Positions 1 through 8,053 of a DNA stretch of 64,000 bases are shown here, piece after piece. How positions within the stretch are numbered: the stretch's first letter is position 1; the number at the start of each line of letters is the position of its first letter. Source of the stretch: Peptococcaceae bacterium BRH_c8a (GTDB taxonomy: Bacteria; Bacillota; Desulfotomaculia; Desulfotomaculales; Desulfallaceae); assembly GCA_000961575.1 (NCBI GenBank), contig LADP01000021.1:178256-242255 (forward strand), given 5' to 3'. Position numbers and translations under genes: made by a program. The notes under the pieces were generated by a model. The model was not told the origin of the DNA, did not search any database, and saw only the letters and a program-made list of their open reading frames with translations.

Positions 1-182
1 CCAAGTGGCAGTGGGGCGACGTGGTATTCTGGAGGTTTTCCAACGGCCTGGATCACTGCGGGATTGTAAGTGACCGCACCAGCGATGACGGGTTACCGTT
101 GGTCATCCACAACGCCGGGATGGCCCGGGAAGAAGATTGCCTCAACCGTTGGGAGATCACGGGGCATTATCGGTATCCTTAA
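1..182 (+). CDS. DUF1287 family protein, C-terminal part only
   Basis: The reading frame is open from the window edge (first full codon at 3) to TAA at 180-182, giving about 59 residues. They include WGDVVFWR, then NGLDHCGIVSD, LVIHNAG and finally RWEITGHYRYP. This pattern (a GDVVFW block, an H-x-GI(V/I)-SD block, a VIHN block and a terminal GHYR) is what I recall of the DUF1287 family, secreted proteins with an NlpC/P60-like look. The N-terminus and any signal peptide lie outside the window. Function is unknown; a peptidase-like role is only a family guess. The next gene starts 90 bases downstream on the same strand. Confidence 0.7.
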   Translation, partial: KWQWGDVVFWRFSNGLDHCGIVSDRTSDDGLPLVIHNAGMAREEDCLNRWEITGHYRYP

Positions 183-272
183 TAATCTAACCCATTGAAG
201 CATACATGTACATAAAGTGCACCGAAAACCGATGAGTCGAAAGCACATGGGCGTTTAGAAAGGACGAATAAT

Positions 273-827
273 GTGCGAAGTTTGCGACATATTTTCATAG
301 GAGTGGTAATTGGTATCGCTCTTACCCTGGTGATGCAAATGTCAATAAGTTATTTTTTAAAGCCTATAGCTCGGCCTGTTTTGCAGGATGTTCAATTCGT
401 TAATTATAAAGTAAGCCCTTTTGCTTTAGAAATGCAATTGCCCGAGACCACAACCACAACTGAAGATTACATTTACGGTGACGAAGTATTGTATAATTGT
501 TTTTTGCAAGATGCGACCTGGCAATTCTGGGGGTATGTTCAAATTTGGGAGATGTCAAATATTGACGACCTGCTGGCATCTAGTAAAAACCAAAGTGAAT
601 GGGACTTTGTCTCTTACGACAAACAGGATATTGTCATTGGCAAGCACAGGGGTTTTATTGTCAGTTGGAGCGCCCAATTCCGTCAAGGACAAACCGTGCT
701 TGCCGAAGAATACTTTTTGCAGAACAATCAGGGCAACAGAGTGTTAAGAGTGACATTGATCACAGACCAAGACGAGTTTCCCGATGAATTGGCAGAAACC
801 CTGATTGCTTCAGTACGCTGGGATTAA
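273..827 (+). CDS. Membrane-anchored hypothetical protein
   Basis: A 184-residue protein starting at GTG 273 with an AAAGGA-type ribosome binding site about 8 bases upstream. Residues 7-30 form one hydrophobic segment (IFIGVVIGIALTLVMQM), so it is probably a single-pass protein with an outside C-terminal domain of about 150 residues. That domain is rich in aromatic residues (WQFWGYVQIW near residue 83) and ends in a region resembling stress-strand repeats, but I recognise no family motif. It is separated from the convergent cupin gene by only 6 bases, so neither gene has room for its own terminator between them. Function unknown. Confidence 0.6.
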   Translation: MRSLRHIFIGVVIGIALTLVMQMSISYFLKPIARPVLQDVQFVNYKVSPFALEMQLPETTTTTEDYIYGDEVLYNCFLQDATWQFWGYVQIWEMSNIDDLLASSKNQSEWDFVSYDKQDIVIGKHRGFIVSWSAQFRQGQTVLAEEYFLQNNQGNRVLRVTLITDQDEFPDELAETLIASVRWD

Positions 828-833
828 TAATTT

Positions 834-1181
834 TTATACATCTCCCTCTTCGGGTACGATGCAGATAAAGGAAAGGTCATCGCCGCCGGGGTTGCGGAAC
901 TGGTGCTCGGCACCGCCGGGTATGTAAGCTGTGCTGCCGGTTTCGACCTCGTTTTCTTTTTCGCCCAGCAATAGGGTACCATTGCCGCCCAAGATGTAAA
1001 CAATATGCGGCCAGGGGTGTGCATGTCGCGGCGTATAGCCTTCCGTTCCTAGTGTGAAATGCCGCATTACCCAGCCATCCCAGCCTTGCTGTGGGCTTAC
1101 CAGAACCCGTTTAAACACGTTGGCTATCCCCGGGGCTTCCAATTTTACGGATTTAATGTTTTTAACCTTGTCCACATACAT
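834..1181 (-). CDS. Small single-domain cupin protein
   Basis: A 115-residue protein read leftwards, starting at ATG 1181 behind GGGAGGTAAC. It has the two cupin motifs: G-x5-HxH-x3,4 (TPRHAHPWPHIVYILGG, about residues 52-68) and the second motif PGGAEHQFRNPG (about residues 88-99), so the barrel and a metal site with His ligands are intact. Such stand-alone cupins bind small ligands or act as isomerases or dioxygenases; the substrate cannot be told. It diverges from korD across a 373-base intergenic region holding the sigma-54 promoter, but I see no functional tie to the kor genes. Confidence 0.8.
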   Translation of the reverse strand: MYVDKVKNIKSVKLEAPGIANVFKRVLVSPQQGWDGWVMRHFTLGTEGYTPRHAHPWPHIVYILGGNGTLLLGEKENEVETGSTAYIPGGAEHQFRNPGGDDLSFICIVPEEGDV

Positions 1182-1306
1182 ATTCTGTTACCTCCCTTTT
1201 TGAATTCATTTGTTTAATGGTAAAAAATATTTGACCACCCAACGGTTTGATTAACAACTGGACGAGCATTTATGAGTCGCATATTGAGATTAATGTCATA
1301 GTGAGA

Positions 1307-1336
1307 GCGGGCTTGATTTTAAAAAGGCGAGCCCGC
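1307..1336. other. Hairpin in the cupin-korD intergenic region
   Basis: GCGGGCT (1307-1313) and AGCCCGC (1330-1336) form a perfect 7-bp stem with a 16-base A/T-rich loop. No T-run follows on the plus strand, so it is not a clear terminator. It lies about 145 bases upstream of the sigma-54 promoter, a position also compatible with an activator or DNA-bending site. Role unknown. Confidence 0.35.
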
Positions 1337-1418
1337 CAATTGTGTCAAAGTGAGATATATTATAAGCAAAGCTACCGGCCGGATATGGTTAGCAATCCTG
1401 GCTGAAAAAGACCACCGA

Positions 1419-1449
1419 GCGGGTAAAAATGGCATTCCGCGGGGTAAAA
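1419..1449 (+). promoter_or_regulatory. Direct repeat GCGGG(G)TAAAA, possible activator site
   Basis: GCGGGTAAAA at 1419-1428 is repeated as GCGGGGTAAAA at 1439-1449, with starts 20 bases apart (two helical turns). The pair lies 30-60 bases upstream of the -24 element of the kor promoter. Enhancer-binding proteins usually bind paired sites 80-200 bases upstream, so this is close in, but it is the most conspicuous repeat in the region. Binding is inferred, not shown. Confidence 0.35.
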
Positions 1450-1478
1450 TAGTCTTGCGAACTGTACCTCGAAGTTGA

Positions 1479-1494
1479 TGGCACGGCTGTTGCT
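1479..1494 (+). promoter_or_regulatory. Sigma-54 (-24/-12) promoter of korDABC
   Basis: TGGCACGGCTGTTGCT matches the RpoN consensus TGGCAC-N5-TTGC(A/T) at every conserved position. GG is at 1480-1481 and GC at 1492-1493, with exactly 10 bases between them. Transcription would start near 1505, about 50 bases before korD, which has a GGGAGTGATT ribosome binding site. An RpoN-dependent activator gene sits immediately downstream of the operon (4633-6435) and is the obvious candidate regulator. The 373-base gap between the cupin and korD otherwise holds only the hairpin and direct repeats listed separately. Confidence 0.85.
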
Positions 1495-1554
1495 ATAAAT
1501 AAAGACATATAATTAAACACTTGATTTATAGCACAGTATCGGGAGTGATTAATA

Positions 1555-1851
1555 ATGGCCAAGGCAGCTTCTCAGTTCGATGATAACAAAATAATGGTAA
1601 AAAAACAATGGTGCAAAGGTTGCGGAATATGTACCGCACTCTGCAGTAATAAAGTACTAATGCTGGACGGTCGCGGTAAAGTTGCAGTAACAAACCCTGC
1701 CGCCTGCTCCGGATGTGGCAAATGCGAGGCTCATTGCCCGGATATGGCAATTATAGTTGACCGACCCTCTCTAAGGGAAAAGTTTAAGGTGCCTGCCGGG
1801 TATGCAAATGAGGGTATACCGACCGAATACGGTGAAACTGTACGGTTATAA
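1555..1851 (+). CDS. korD: 2-oxoacid:ferredoxin oxidoreductase, ferredoxin-like delta subunit
   Basis: A 98-residue protein with two CxxCxxCxxxC clusters: CKGCGICTALC (about residues 22-32) and CSGCGKCEAHC (about residues 51-61). It should carry two [4Fe-4S] centres and pass electrons from the TPP subunit to free ferredoxin. It is the first gene of a four-gene operon in the order delta-alpha-beta-gamma, typical of four-subunit 2-oxoglutarate (Kor) or related 2-oxoacid ferredoxin oxidoreductases. ATG 1555 is preceded by GGGAGTGATT. There are 76 bases before korA. Confidence 0.85.
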   Translation: MAKAASQFDDNKIMVKKQWCKGCGICTALCSNKVLMLDGRGKVAVTNPAACSGCGKCEAHCPDMAIIVDRPSLREKFKVPAGYANEGIPTEYGETVRL

Positions 1852-1927
1852 TGATCAGAGTTTAAATAAAAGCTATTAGGGTTTAAATAGAAATCGAACC
1901 TTAATATAGAAAGGGAGGATACCGGGA

Positions 1928-3070
1928 ATGAGTCGGGTTGTCGAACTTGCCCGGTTAATGCAGGGAAACGAAGCCGCAGCCGAAGGTGCCCTGGCGGCCG
2001 GTGTGCGTTTCTTTGCGGGCTACCCCATAACTCCATCCACCGAAGTAGCCGAGATTATGGCTGAACGACTGCCTCGTTTGGGTGGCAAATTTATTCAAAT
2101 GGAAGACGAAATAGCCAGTATGGCCGCCATCATCGGCGCGTCACTGACTGGAGTAAAGTCACTGACGGCAACCAGCGGGCCGGGTTTCTCTTTAATGCAG
2201 GAAAATATCGGTTTCGCTGCCATGGCGGAAGTGCCCTGCGTGATAGTTAATGTGCAGCGCAGCGGTCCAAGCACTGGAATGCCCACGGCACCGGCCCAAG
2301 GAGATGTTATGCAAGCCCGCTGGGGTACGCACGGGGATCATCCCGTTATAGCTTTATGCCCTTCCTCGGTCAGGGAAGCCTATGACCTGGCGATACGCTC
2401 GGTCAACTTGGCGGAAAAGTACCGGATGCCGGTGATACTGCTGATGGATGAAGTAATCGGTCACCTTAGGGAACGGGTTGTTCTCCCTCTACCGGATGAA
2501 ATCGAAATTATTAACCGGCGGGAACCACAAGAGGCGCCTGCCGATTATTATGCCTATCGGGCTGACGAGACCGGGGTTCCGCCAATGGCCAATTTCGGCA
2601 CGGGATACCGCTATCATGTCACCGGGTTGGCGCACGATGAAAAGGGTAACCCGACAAACGATCCGGCCAGAGCAGAGGGCCTGTTGCTGCGGTTACACGA
2701 TAAGCTTAACCTAAACCTGGACGATATTCTTATTGAAGATTCCAGGTCGCTGGATGACGCTGAAGTGGTGGTTCTAGCCTACGGAGCCACGGCCCGGCCG
2801 GCGAGGCAGGCGGTCAAGGAAGCACGCCAGCAGAATATTAAAGCCGGCCTGTACCGACCGCTGACGTTGTGGCCTTTCCCAACTGCTAGTGTTGATCGTC
2901 TTGCCCGGCAGGCCCGAACCATTATTGTACCGGAGATGAACCTGGGTCAGTACCGGATTGAAGTGGAGCGTGTAGTCCGGGGCCGGGCCAATGTAGTGGG
3001 TGTGAACAGAGTAAACGGAGAATTAATTGCTCCCGGTGAAATACTACAGGCCATCCTGGAGGTGGTTTAA
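1928..3070 (+). CDS. korA: 2-oxoacid:ferredoxin oxidoreductase alpha subunit
   Basis: A 380-residue pyrimidine-binding/domain II subunit. It begins with MQGNEAAAEGALAAG and FFAGYPITPSTE, the usual alpha-subunit start, followed by TATSGPGFSLMQE and VNVQRSGPSTGMPT (residues about 80-120). The C-terminal transketolase-like domain contains RPLTLWPFP and VVPEMNLGQ. With KorB it forms the catalytic core that oxidatively decarboxylates a 2-oxoacid to its acyl-CoA. The sequence style fits 2-oxoglutarate (reductive TCA or biosynthetic use in strict anaerobes), but branched-chain 2-oxoacids (Vor) cannot be excluded. ATG 1928 has AGGGAGGATACC upstream. Confidence 0.88.
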   Translation: MSRVVELARLMQGNEAAAEGALAAGVRFFAGYPITPSTEVAEIMAERLPRLGGKFIQMEDEIASMAAIIGASLTGVKSLTATSGPGFSLMQENIGFAAMAEVPCVIVNVQRSGPSTGMPTAPAQGDVMQARWGTHGDHPVIALCPSSVREAYDLAIRSVNLAEKYRMPVILLMDEVIGHLRERVVLPLPDEIEIINRREPQEAPADYYAYRADETGVPPMANFGTGYRYHVTGLAHDEKGNPTNDPARAEGLLLRLHDKLNLNLDDILIEDSRSLDDAEVVVLAYGATARPARQAVKEARQQNIKAGLYRPLTLWPFPTASVDRLARQARTIIVPEMNLGQYRIEVERVVRGRANVVGVNRVNGELIAPGEILQAILEVV

Positions 3071-3071
3071 A

Positions 3072-3923
3072 ATGATGGAGGAACTGGAACGGTATCTGCG
3101 GATGGATCGGTTTCCCCATATGTGGTGTCCGGGTTGCGGTAACGGCATTGTACTCGGATGCATGTTAAGGGCCATTAAAAAACTGGATTTAGATCAAGAT
3201 CGTACCGTAATCGTAGGCGGCATCGGATGTTCGTCCAGGGCTGTGGGTTATTTGGATTTCAATACCTTGCATACCACTCACGGACGGGCGCTGGCTTACG
3301 CCACCGGAATTAAACTGGCCCGTCCCGAATTAAACGTGATTGTGGTTTCCGGTGATGGTGATTCTACGGCTATTGGTGGCAACCATTTTATTCACGCTGC
3401 CCGGCGAAACATAGATTTGACCCTGGTGCTTTTTAATAATAGTATCTACGGTATGACCGGGGGCCAGTATTCGCCCCTTACCCCGGTGGGTAAAAAAGCT
3501 ACAACTGCTCCTTACGGTACTATCGAGCCCGGGTTTGACGCGTCTGAACTGGCCCGCGCTGCCGGCGCCACCTTCGTTGGTCGGGGTACCACCTACCATA
3601 CCGAGTTGCTTGCCAATTTAATAGTAGAAGGGATCCAAAACAAAGGATTCAGCCTGGTAGAAGCCATAACCGCCTGTCCCACCGCTTTCGGCCGGCGGAA
3701 CAAGATGAAGGGCGGAACGGAAATGCTGCTGTGGCAAAAGGAAAACGCGGTGCATATTAACCGGGCCGGGCGGTTGTCTCCGGAGGAGTTGGATGGCAAA
3801 ATAGTTATTGGTGAACTGCACAGGCGTGAGGCGCCTGAATACACGGAACTGTATGATAAATTAATACTTAATGTACAACAGGAGACGCAAAGTGCTTCGA
3901 TTAAGACAATGAAGGTTGAGTGA
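3072..3923 (+). CDS. korB: 2-oxoacid:ferredoxin oxidoreductase beta (TPP-binding) subunit
   Basis: A 283-residue thiamine-diphosphate subunit. HMWCPGCGNG near residue 17 is the conserved N-terminal cysteine motif. GDGDSTAIGGNHF with FNNSIYGMTGGQ (about residues 95-135) is the TPP/Mg2+ GDG...N-x-YGMTGGQ signature. Start chosen at ATG 3072, one base past the korA stop at 3068-3070, because GGAGGTGG at 3058-3065 is correctly spaced; a longer frame reading back into korA is not supported. The KorAB pair does the catalysis, with KorD and KorC as accessory subunits. Confidence 0.88.
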   Translation: MMEELERYLRMDRFPHMWCPGCGNGIVLGCMLRAIKKLDLDQDRTVIVGGIGCSSRAVGYLDFNTLHTTHGRALAYATGIKLARPELNVIVVSGDGDSTAIGGNHFIHAARRNIDLTLVLFNNSIYGMTGGQYSPLTPVGKKATTAPYGTIEPGFDASELARAAGATFVGRGTTYHTELLANLIVEGIQNKGFSLVEAITACPTAFGRRNKMKGGTEMLLWQKENAVHINRAGRLSPEELDGKIVIGELHRREAPEYTELYDKLILNVQQETQSASIKTMKVE

Positions 3924-3940
3924 CGGGGGGTGTTTGTCCC

Positions 3941-4486
3941 ATGGGTGATAAAACAGAGTTGCGTCTAAGCGGCACCGGGGGGCAGGGACTTATCTTGGCC
4001 GGGATTATCATGGCTGACGCGGCGATAAGGGATGGCAAAAATTCCATCCAGTCCCAGTCTTACGGACCGGAAGCCCGGGGTGGTGCCAGCAGGGCGGAAG
4101 TAATTATCGGTGACGAGGAGATTGATTACCCCAAGGTAGCAAATCCGAATGTACTGCTGGTGATGAGCCAGGAGGCCTGCGATAAGTTTGTCCATGACCT
4201 GGCCAGTGGTGGAGTAGTCATTGCTGATTCCACTTACGTGCAGGAATTGCCTGCCGTCGACGGCCAGATTTATAAACTGCCTATAAGCCAGACCGCCCGG
4301 GAAGAGGTTGGCCGGGAGATGGTAGCCAATGTTGTGGCGCTGGGCGCAGTGGCCAGGATTACCGGCGTTGTATCCAGGGATGCTTTAACAGAGGCCTTAA
4401 TGGCCAGAATACCCAGGGGTACAGAAGAAATGAACCGCAAGGCCTTAGAATTGGGGTGGCAATTGGCCGAGCAGGTGCTGCATTAA
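3941..4486 (+). CDS. korC: 2-oxoacid:ferredoxin oxidoreductase gamma subunit
   Basis: About 181 residues of the POR/KOR gamma family. LRLSGTGGQGLILAG at the start is the conserved glycine-rich motif, followed by QSYGPEARGGASRAEV and YPKVANPNVLLVMS, all standard. ATG 3941 has GGGGGGTG at 3925-3932, 8 bases upstream. A GTG at 3920 overlapping the korB stop would add seven residues but has a poorer ribosome binding site. Last gene of the operon; a weak hairpin-T terminator follows at 4569. Confidence 0.86.
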   Translation: MGDKTELRLSGTGGQGLILAGIIMADAAIRDGKNSIQSQSYGPEARGGASRAEVIIGDEEIDYPKVANPNVLLVMSQEACDKFVHDLASGGVVIADSTYVQELPAVDGQIYKLPISQTAREEVGREMVANVVALGAVARITGVVSRDALTEALMARIPRGTEEMNRKALELGWQLAEQVLH

Positions 4487-4568
4487 AAAACTGTGTTTAA
4501 AATTAAATACAGGCGGCTGTGCTTTAAATAACGTATTGTTGAGCGCGGGCGGTTTATGATAAGATAAC

Positions 4569-4597
4569 GGGGGTTGCAAATTGAGACCTCCGTTTTT
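4569..4597 (+). terminator. Possible terminator after korC
   Basis: GGGGGTT (4569-4575) can pair with GACCTCC (4585-4591) over 7 bp including two G-U pairs, with a 9-base loop, followed by GTTTTT. It sits 83 bases after korC and about 35 bases before the activator gene. If real, it would separate sigma-54-driven kor transcription from expression of the activator. Confidence 0.45.
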
Positions 4598-4632
4598 AAC
4601 TTTTTTAAATAATTTTCCGGGAGATGCAGCTT

Positions 4633-6435
4633 ATGGTACTGAGCCTGATGGAAGCCAAGGAAACTGAACAACGCGTCTCTGATGCCATAGCCGCCGCACT
4701 GAAGGTGGAGATTGAAATTATTGACTCCAACCTGGTACGGGTGGCGGGAACGGGCAAGGTGCGCGCCGGGGTGGGCAACCGTCTACTGCGCGGATTGGTT
4801 AACAAACATGTGCTGCAAACCGGAAAACCGGTGTTCATTAACGAACCAGGTTACCACCCTATCTGTCTTTCCTGTCCCTTAACCGGAACCTGTTTCTACA
4901 GGGCTTATATAGTTTATCCCATCAGCGCCGAGGGAAAAGTTATCGGCACTATCAGCCTGGTGGCATTTGATGATGAACAAAAACGTACCTTAACGGCAAA
5001 CAACGAAACATTGCTTGATTTTATTGGCCGCATGGCGGATTTGATTGCCGGCAAAGTCGTGGAAAGAGAAATGGTCCGCGAAAAGATAGTCATTGCTAAT
5101 AGGCTGGAAGCAGTGGTTGACTCCGTCTATGAAGGCGTAATGGCTATAGATGAACAGGGATTTGTTACGAATTTCAACCTATCGGCAGAACGTATGTTTG
5201 GTATTAAAAGAGAGCATGTGGTAGGGAAAATAGTCCAAGATGTTTTTGGTGACAGCATGTTAATGGATGCCTTAAAAGCAGGTAAGGGCTTTAAAGCCCG
5301 GGAATACCTGGTTAATTTCCAGGGTAAGAAACTGCACTTTTGGACCACTGCCAAGCTAATTAAATCAGATCAAAAAGATTCCGTGGGCATAGTCGCCACC
5401 TTCAGGGATTTTCGGGAAGCCCAAAAACTAGCTTACCAGATAGTTACCACTCAGGAAATGATGGACTTTAACGATATTATTGGCCATAGTAAAGCGATCC
5501 GGGAAGTTATTAACAAGGCCGTCAAAATTGCCACCAGTCATTCCACAGTGTTGATTGTGGGTGAAAGCGGCACCGGTAAAGAGATATTTGCTCGAGCTAT
5601 TCACAACGCCGGAAGTTCCGGAAGTAAACCGTTTGTACCCATTAATTGTGGTGCCATACCTGAACACTTGCTGGAAAGCGAACTTTTCGGTTATGAGGAA
5701 GGTGCATTTACCGGTGCCAGGCGGGGCGGTAAACCAGGCAAATTTGAACTGGCCAACGGTGGTACCATATTCCTTGACGAGATTGGTAACATGTCTCTTT
5801 ATCTGCAGGCCAAATTGCTGCGAGTGTTGCAGGAAAGGCAAATTGAACGGGTGGGAAGCACCCAGATGGTTCCAGTAAATATTAGGATTATTGCCGCCAC
5901 CAACAGTGATTTACAGGACATGGTGCGCCGCGGGCGTTTCCGGGAAGACCTTTACTACCGGCTTAGCGTCATACCCCTGGTTATACCTTCCCTGCGCGAG
6001 CGTCGTGAGGATATTCCACTGCTGTTGGATCACTTTACCAAACGTTTTGCAGGGTTAATGGATAAAAAGATTGAACGTTGCAGCGAAGAGGCTGTAAAAC
6101 TGTGCCTGGATTACCCGTGGCCCGGAAACATTCGGGAACTGATAAATGCCGTAGAGTATGCTATCAACCTGGAAGAAAGCCAGATTATTATGCCTGAAAG
6201 CCTGCCGCCCCGACTCAGGGAAGGTAAGGAAAAACGGTCTGTGTCCGGGACTTCACACGATGAAATTAGACCACTGGAACAATTGGAGAAAGAAGCCATC
6301 AGCCGTGCTTTGGAAGTGTACGGCTGGAGCGAGGAAGGCAAGAAAAAGGCTGCAACAATGCTGGGCATCAGCAGGGCGACAATTTACCGTAAAATCAGTA
6401 AATACGACCTGGTACAGGTTAACGAAGGCGATTGA
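4633..6435 (+). CDS. Sigma-54-dependent activator with PAS domain, probable kor regulator
   Basis: A 600-residue enhancer-binding protein. The N-terminal sensor region (about 1-150) carries C78-x2-C81-x5-C87 in a GAF-like context. A PAS domain covers about 155-260 (EGVMAIDEQGF). The AAA+ domain covers about 280-510 with Walker A GESGTGKE, the sigma-54 contact loop GAFTGA, and FLDEIGNM as Walker B. A Fis-type helix-turn-helix ends the protein (KKAATMLGISRATIYRK). There is no receiver domain, so it senses a signal directly. Start ATG 4633 is preferred because GGGAG at 4618-4622 is 10 bases upstream; ATG 4624 is too close to it. Its place right after korDABC, which has an excellent -24/-12 promoter, makes it the likely activator of that operon. 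Confidence 0.85.
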   Translation: MVLSLMEAKETEQRVSDAIAAALKVEIEIIDSNLVRVAGTGKVRAGVGNRLLRGLVNKHVLQTGKPVFINEPGYHPICLSCPLTGTCFYRAYIVYPISAEGKVIGTISLVAFDDEQKRTLTANNETLLDFIGRMADLIAGKVVEREMVREKIVIANRLEAVVDSVYEGVMAIDEQGFVTNFNLSAERMFGIKREHVVGKIVQDVFGDSMLMDALKAGKGFKAREYLVNFQGKKLHFWTTAKLIKSDQKDSVGIVATFRDFREAQKLAYQIVTTQEMMDFNDIIGHSKAIREVINKAVKIATSHSTVLIVGESGTGKEIFARAIHNAGSSGSKPFVPINCGAIPEHLLESELFGYEEGAFTGARRGGKPGKFELANGGTIFLDEIGNMSLYLQAKLLRVLQERQIERVGSTQMVPVNIRIIAATNSDLQDMVRRGRFREDLYYRLSVIPLVIPSLRERREDIPLLLDHFTKRFAGLMDKKIERCSEEAVKLCLDYPWPGNIRELINAVEYAINLEESQIIMPESLPPRLREGKEKRSVSGTSHDEIRPLEQLEKEAISRALEVYGWSEEGKKKAATMLGISRATIYRKISKYDLVQVNEGD

Positions 6436-6518
6436 ACTCGTTCAGCGATTGTCTTAATTTATTGCAGTATAATATATTTTCATGTCTAAAATAATTTCTT
6501 TTCTGGATGGTTATTTAC

Positions 6519-6527
6519 TGCTATAAT
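6519..6527 (+). promoter_or_regulatory. Extended -10 promoter for the aminomutase gene
   Basis: TGCTATAAT at 6519-6527 is a perfect extended -10 element (TGN-TATAAT). The -35 region 17 bases upstream (TTTTCT) is poor, as is common for extended -10 promoters. Transcription would start near 6534, leaving a leader of about 100 bases with nothing I recognise in it. A nearby GG/GC pair has the wrong spacing for sigma-54. Confidence 0.55.
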
Positions 6528-6631
6528 ATAAACAGGTACTAAATTAAAACCCGTTAACAAGCAACTTGCAATCGTATTAGGATGTGTCTGGATATTTAAT
6601 GTAACAAATAATAGTAAAGAGGTGGCGCCTT

Positions 6632-7903
6632 TTGGATCGTTTTATGAGTTCGCAAAGTGTTGTAAAACGTTCGGATGAAGAAAAACGTCATGCCGCATTG
6701 GAACGGGCAGAGGAACTTAAGCAACATATCAAAGGTTACAGGGAAGCCTCAAAAAACATACCTACCGGTTTTAATCTGAGCCATGAATTTAAAGTTAGAA
6801 GGAGTCAGATATTAGAAATATTGGGTGCCACGGAAGAGGAATGGAACGATTGGCACTGGCAAATGCAAAACAGAATTGACGACCTGGATACATTGCGCCA
6901 ACTAATGCCTATAACCGACGACGAGGCCCGGCATATAGAAATGGTAAGCATGAAGTTTCGATGGGCGGTTTCACCATATTACCTTAGTATTATGGCTACT
7001 GACAACTCCAATTGCCCGGTCAGGATGCAGGGTATTCCGATTGGCCGGGAATTACAAGACAGGTGGGGTAAAGAAGACCCGATGGCCGAGGAGTTTACTT
7101 CCCCGGCGCCACGTATCACCCGCCGTTATGCCGATCGGTTGATTATTAATGTAACCAATCAGTGTGCCATGTTTTGCCGTCACTGTCAGCGCAGGCGCAA
7201 TATTGGCGAGGTTGATGCTCCTTCTTCGTTAGATGAAATTAAAGCTGCCATTGAATATATCAAAAAGAGCCCGGAAATCAGGGATGTTTTAATTACCGGC
7301 GGCGACCCACTGACTCTTACCGATGCTAAACTAGACTGGATTTTAACCGAGTTGGACAACATTGAACATGTGGAAATAAAACGCATTGGCAGTAGAACAC
7401 CGGTAACGATGCCCCAGCGGATTACGCAGGAACTGTGCGACATGCTTGAAAAGCACCACCCGCTTTTTATAAACACTCACTTTAATCACCCCAGGGAGGT
7501 AACCGAAGAAGCGTTGCGTGCTACCAGGATGCTGGCCAAAGCCGGAATCCCACTGGGCAACCAGGCAGTACTACTTAAGGGCATTAACAACGACCCGCAT
7601 GTAATGAAGAAACTTAATCATGAACTGCTTAAAATACATGTGCGGCCGTACTACATTTTTCATGCCAAGCCGGTTAAAGGTACCGCTCATTTTGTGCCCA
7701 CTATCCAGGAGGGCTTGGAAATTATGGAGAATTTACGTGGCTTTACGTCAGGTCTGGCTATTCCCTGGTATATTATCAACGCCCCGGGTGGGGCGGGCAA
7801 AACACCAATTTTGCCTCAGTATTTGATATCCATGGGCAAGAATCATGTCATGATCAGAACCTGGGAAGGTAAGGTTTTTCGCTGCGCCAACGGCATCGTG
7901 TAA
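6632..7903 (+). CDS. eam: KamA-family radical SAM aminomutase, probably glutamate 2,3-aminomutase
   Basis: 423 residues. The radical SAM cluster C178-x3-C182-x2-C185 (CAMFCRHCQRRR), ITGGDPL, and the PLP-lysine motif APGGAGKTP place it in the lysine 2,3-aminomutase family. In lysine 2,3-aminomutase two aspartates hold the lysine side-chain amine. Here they are Lys346 (FHAKPVKG) and Asn383 (INAPGG). Those are the residue types, and the same 37-residue spacing, reported for Clostridioides difficile glutamate 2,3-aminomutase (Lys332/Asn369). So L-glutamate to beta-glutamate is the expected reaction. TTG 6632 is chosen over ATG 6644 because AGAGGTGG lies 6 bases upstream. Monocistronic, with its own promoter; a TRAP transporter follows. 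Confidence 0.8.
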   Translation: MDRFMSSQSVVKRSDEEKRHAALERAEELKQHIKGYREASKNIPTGFNLSHEFKVRRSQILEILGATEEEWNDWHWQMQNRIDDLDTLRQLMPITDDEARHIEMVSMKFRWAVSPYYLSIMATDNSNCPVRMQGIPIGRELQDRWGKEDPMAEEFTSPAPRITRRYADRLIINVTNQCAMFCRHCQRRRNIGEVDAPSSLDEIKAAIEYIKKSPEIRDVLITGGDPLTLTDAKLDWILTELDNIEHVEIKRIGSRTPVTMPQRITQELCDMLEKHHPLFINTHFNHPREVTEEALRATRMLAKAGIPLGNQAVLLKGINNDPHVMKKLNHELLKIHVRPYYIFHAKPVKGTAHFVPTIQEGLEIMENLRGFTSGLAIPWYIINAPGGAGKTPILPQYLISMGKNHVMIRTWEGKVFRCANGIV

Positions 7904-7929
7904 AAACACTATTGAATGGTCTCAAAAGG

Positions 7930-7980
7930 AGCACCGCAGCGGTTAATAATTAATTATATTACGGTGTGGTGCTTACTTTT
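7930..7980 (+). terminator. Imperfect hairpin after the aminomutase gene
   Basis: AGCACC at about 7930 pairs with GGTGCT at about 7967-7972 around a long A/T-rich interior, followed by TACTTTTTG. The stem is interrupted, so this is at best a weak terminator. Confidence 0.3.
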
Positions 7981-8007
7981 TGAACATTCTTACAAAAGGG
8001 CTGCAGC

Positions 8008-8016
8008 TGTTATAAT
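8008..8016 (+). promoter_or_regulatory. Extended -10 promoter of the TAXI-TRAP operon
   Basis: TGTTATAAT at 8008-8016 is a perfect extended -10. A weak -35 (CTTACA) lies 16 bases further upstream. The start point would be near 8023, about 30 bases before the GTG start at 8054. It implies the transporter is transcribed separately from the aminomutase. Confidence 0.55.
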
Positions 8017-8053
8017 CACTCCCTAAAAATATAAAAAGGAGGATGATAAGACA

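Noticed and set aside
6507..6523. GG/GC pair upstream of the aminomutase as a sigma-54 promoter
   Set aside because: The spacing is one base short, and the same bases form a better extended -10 element.
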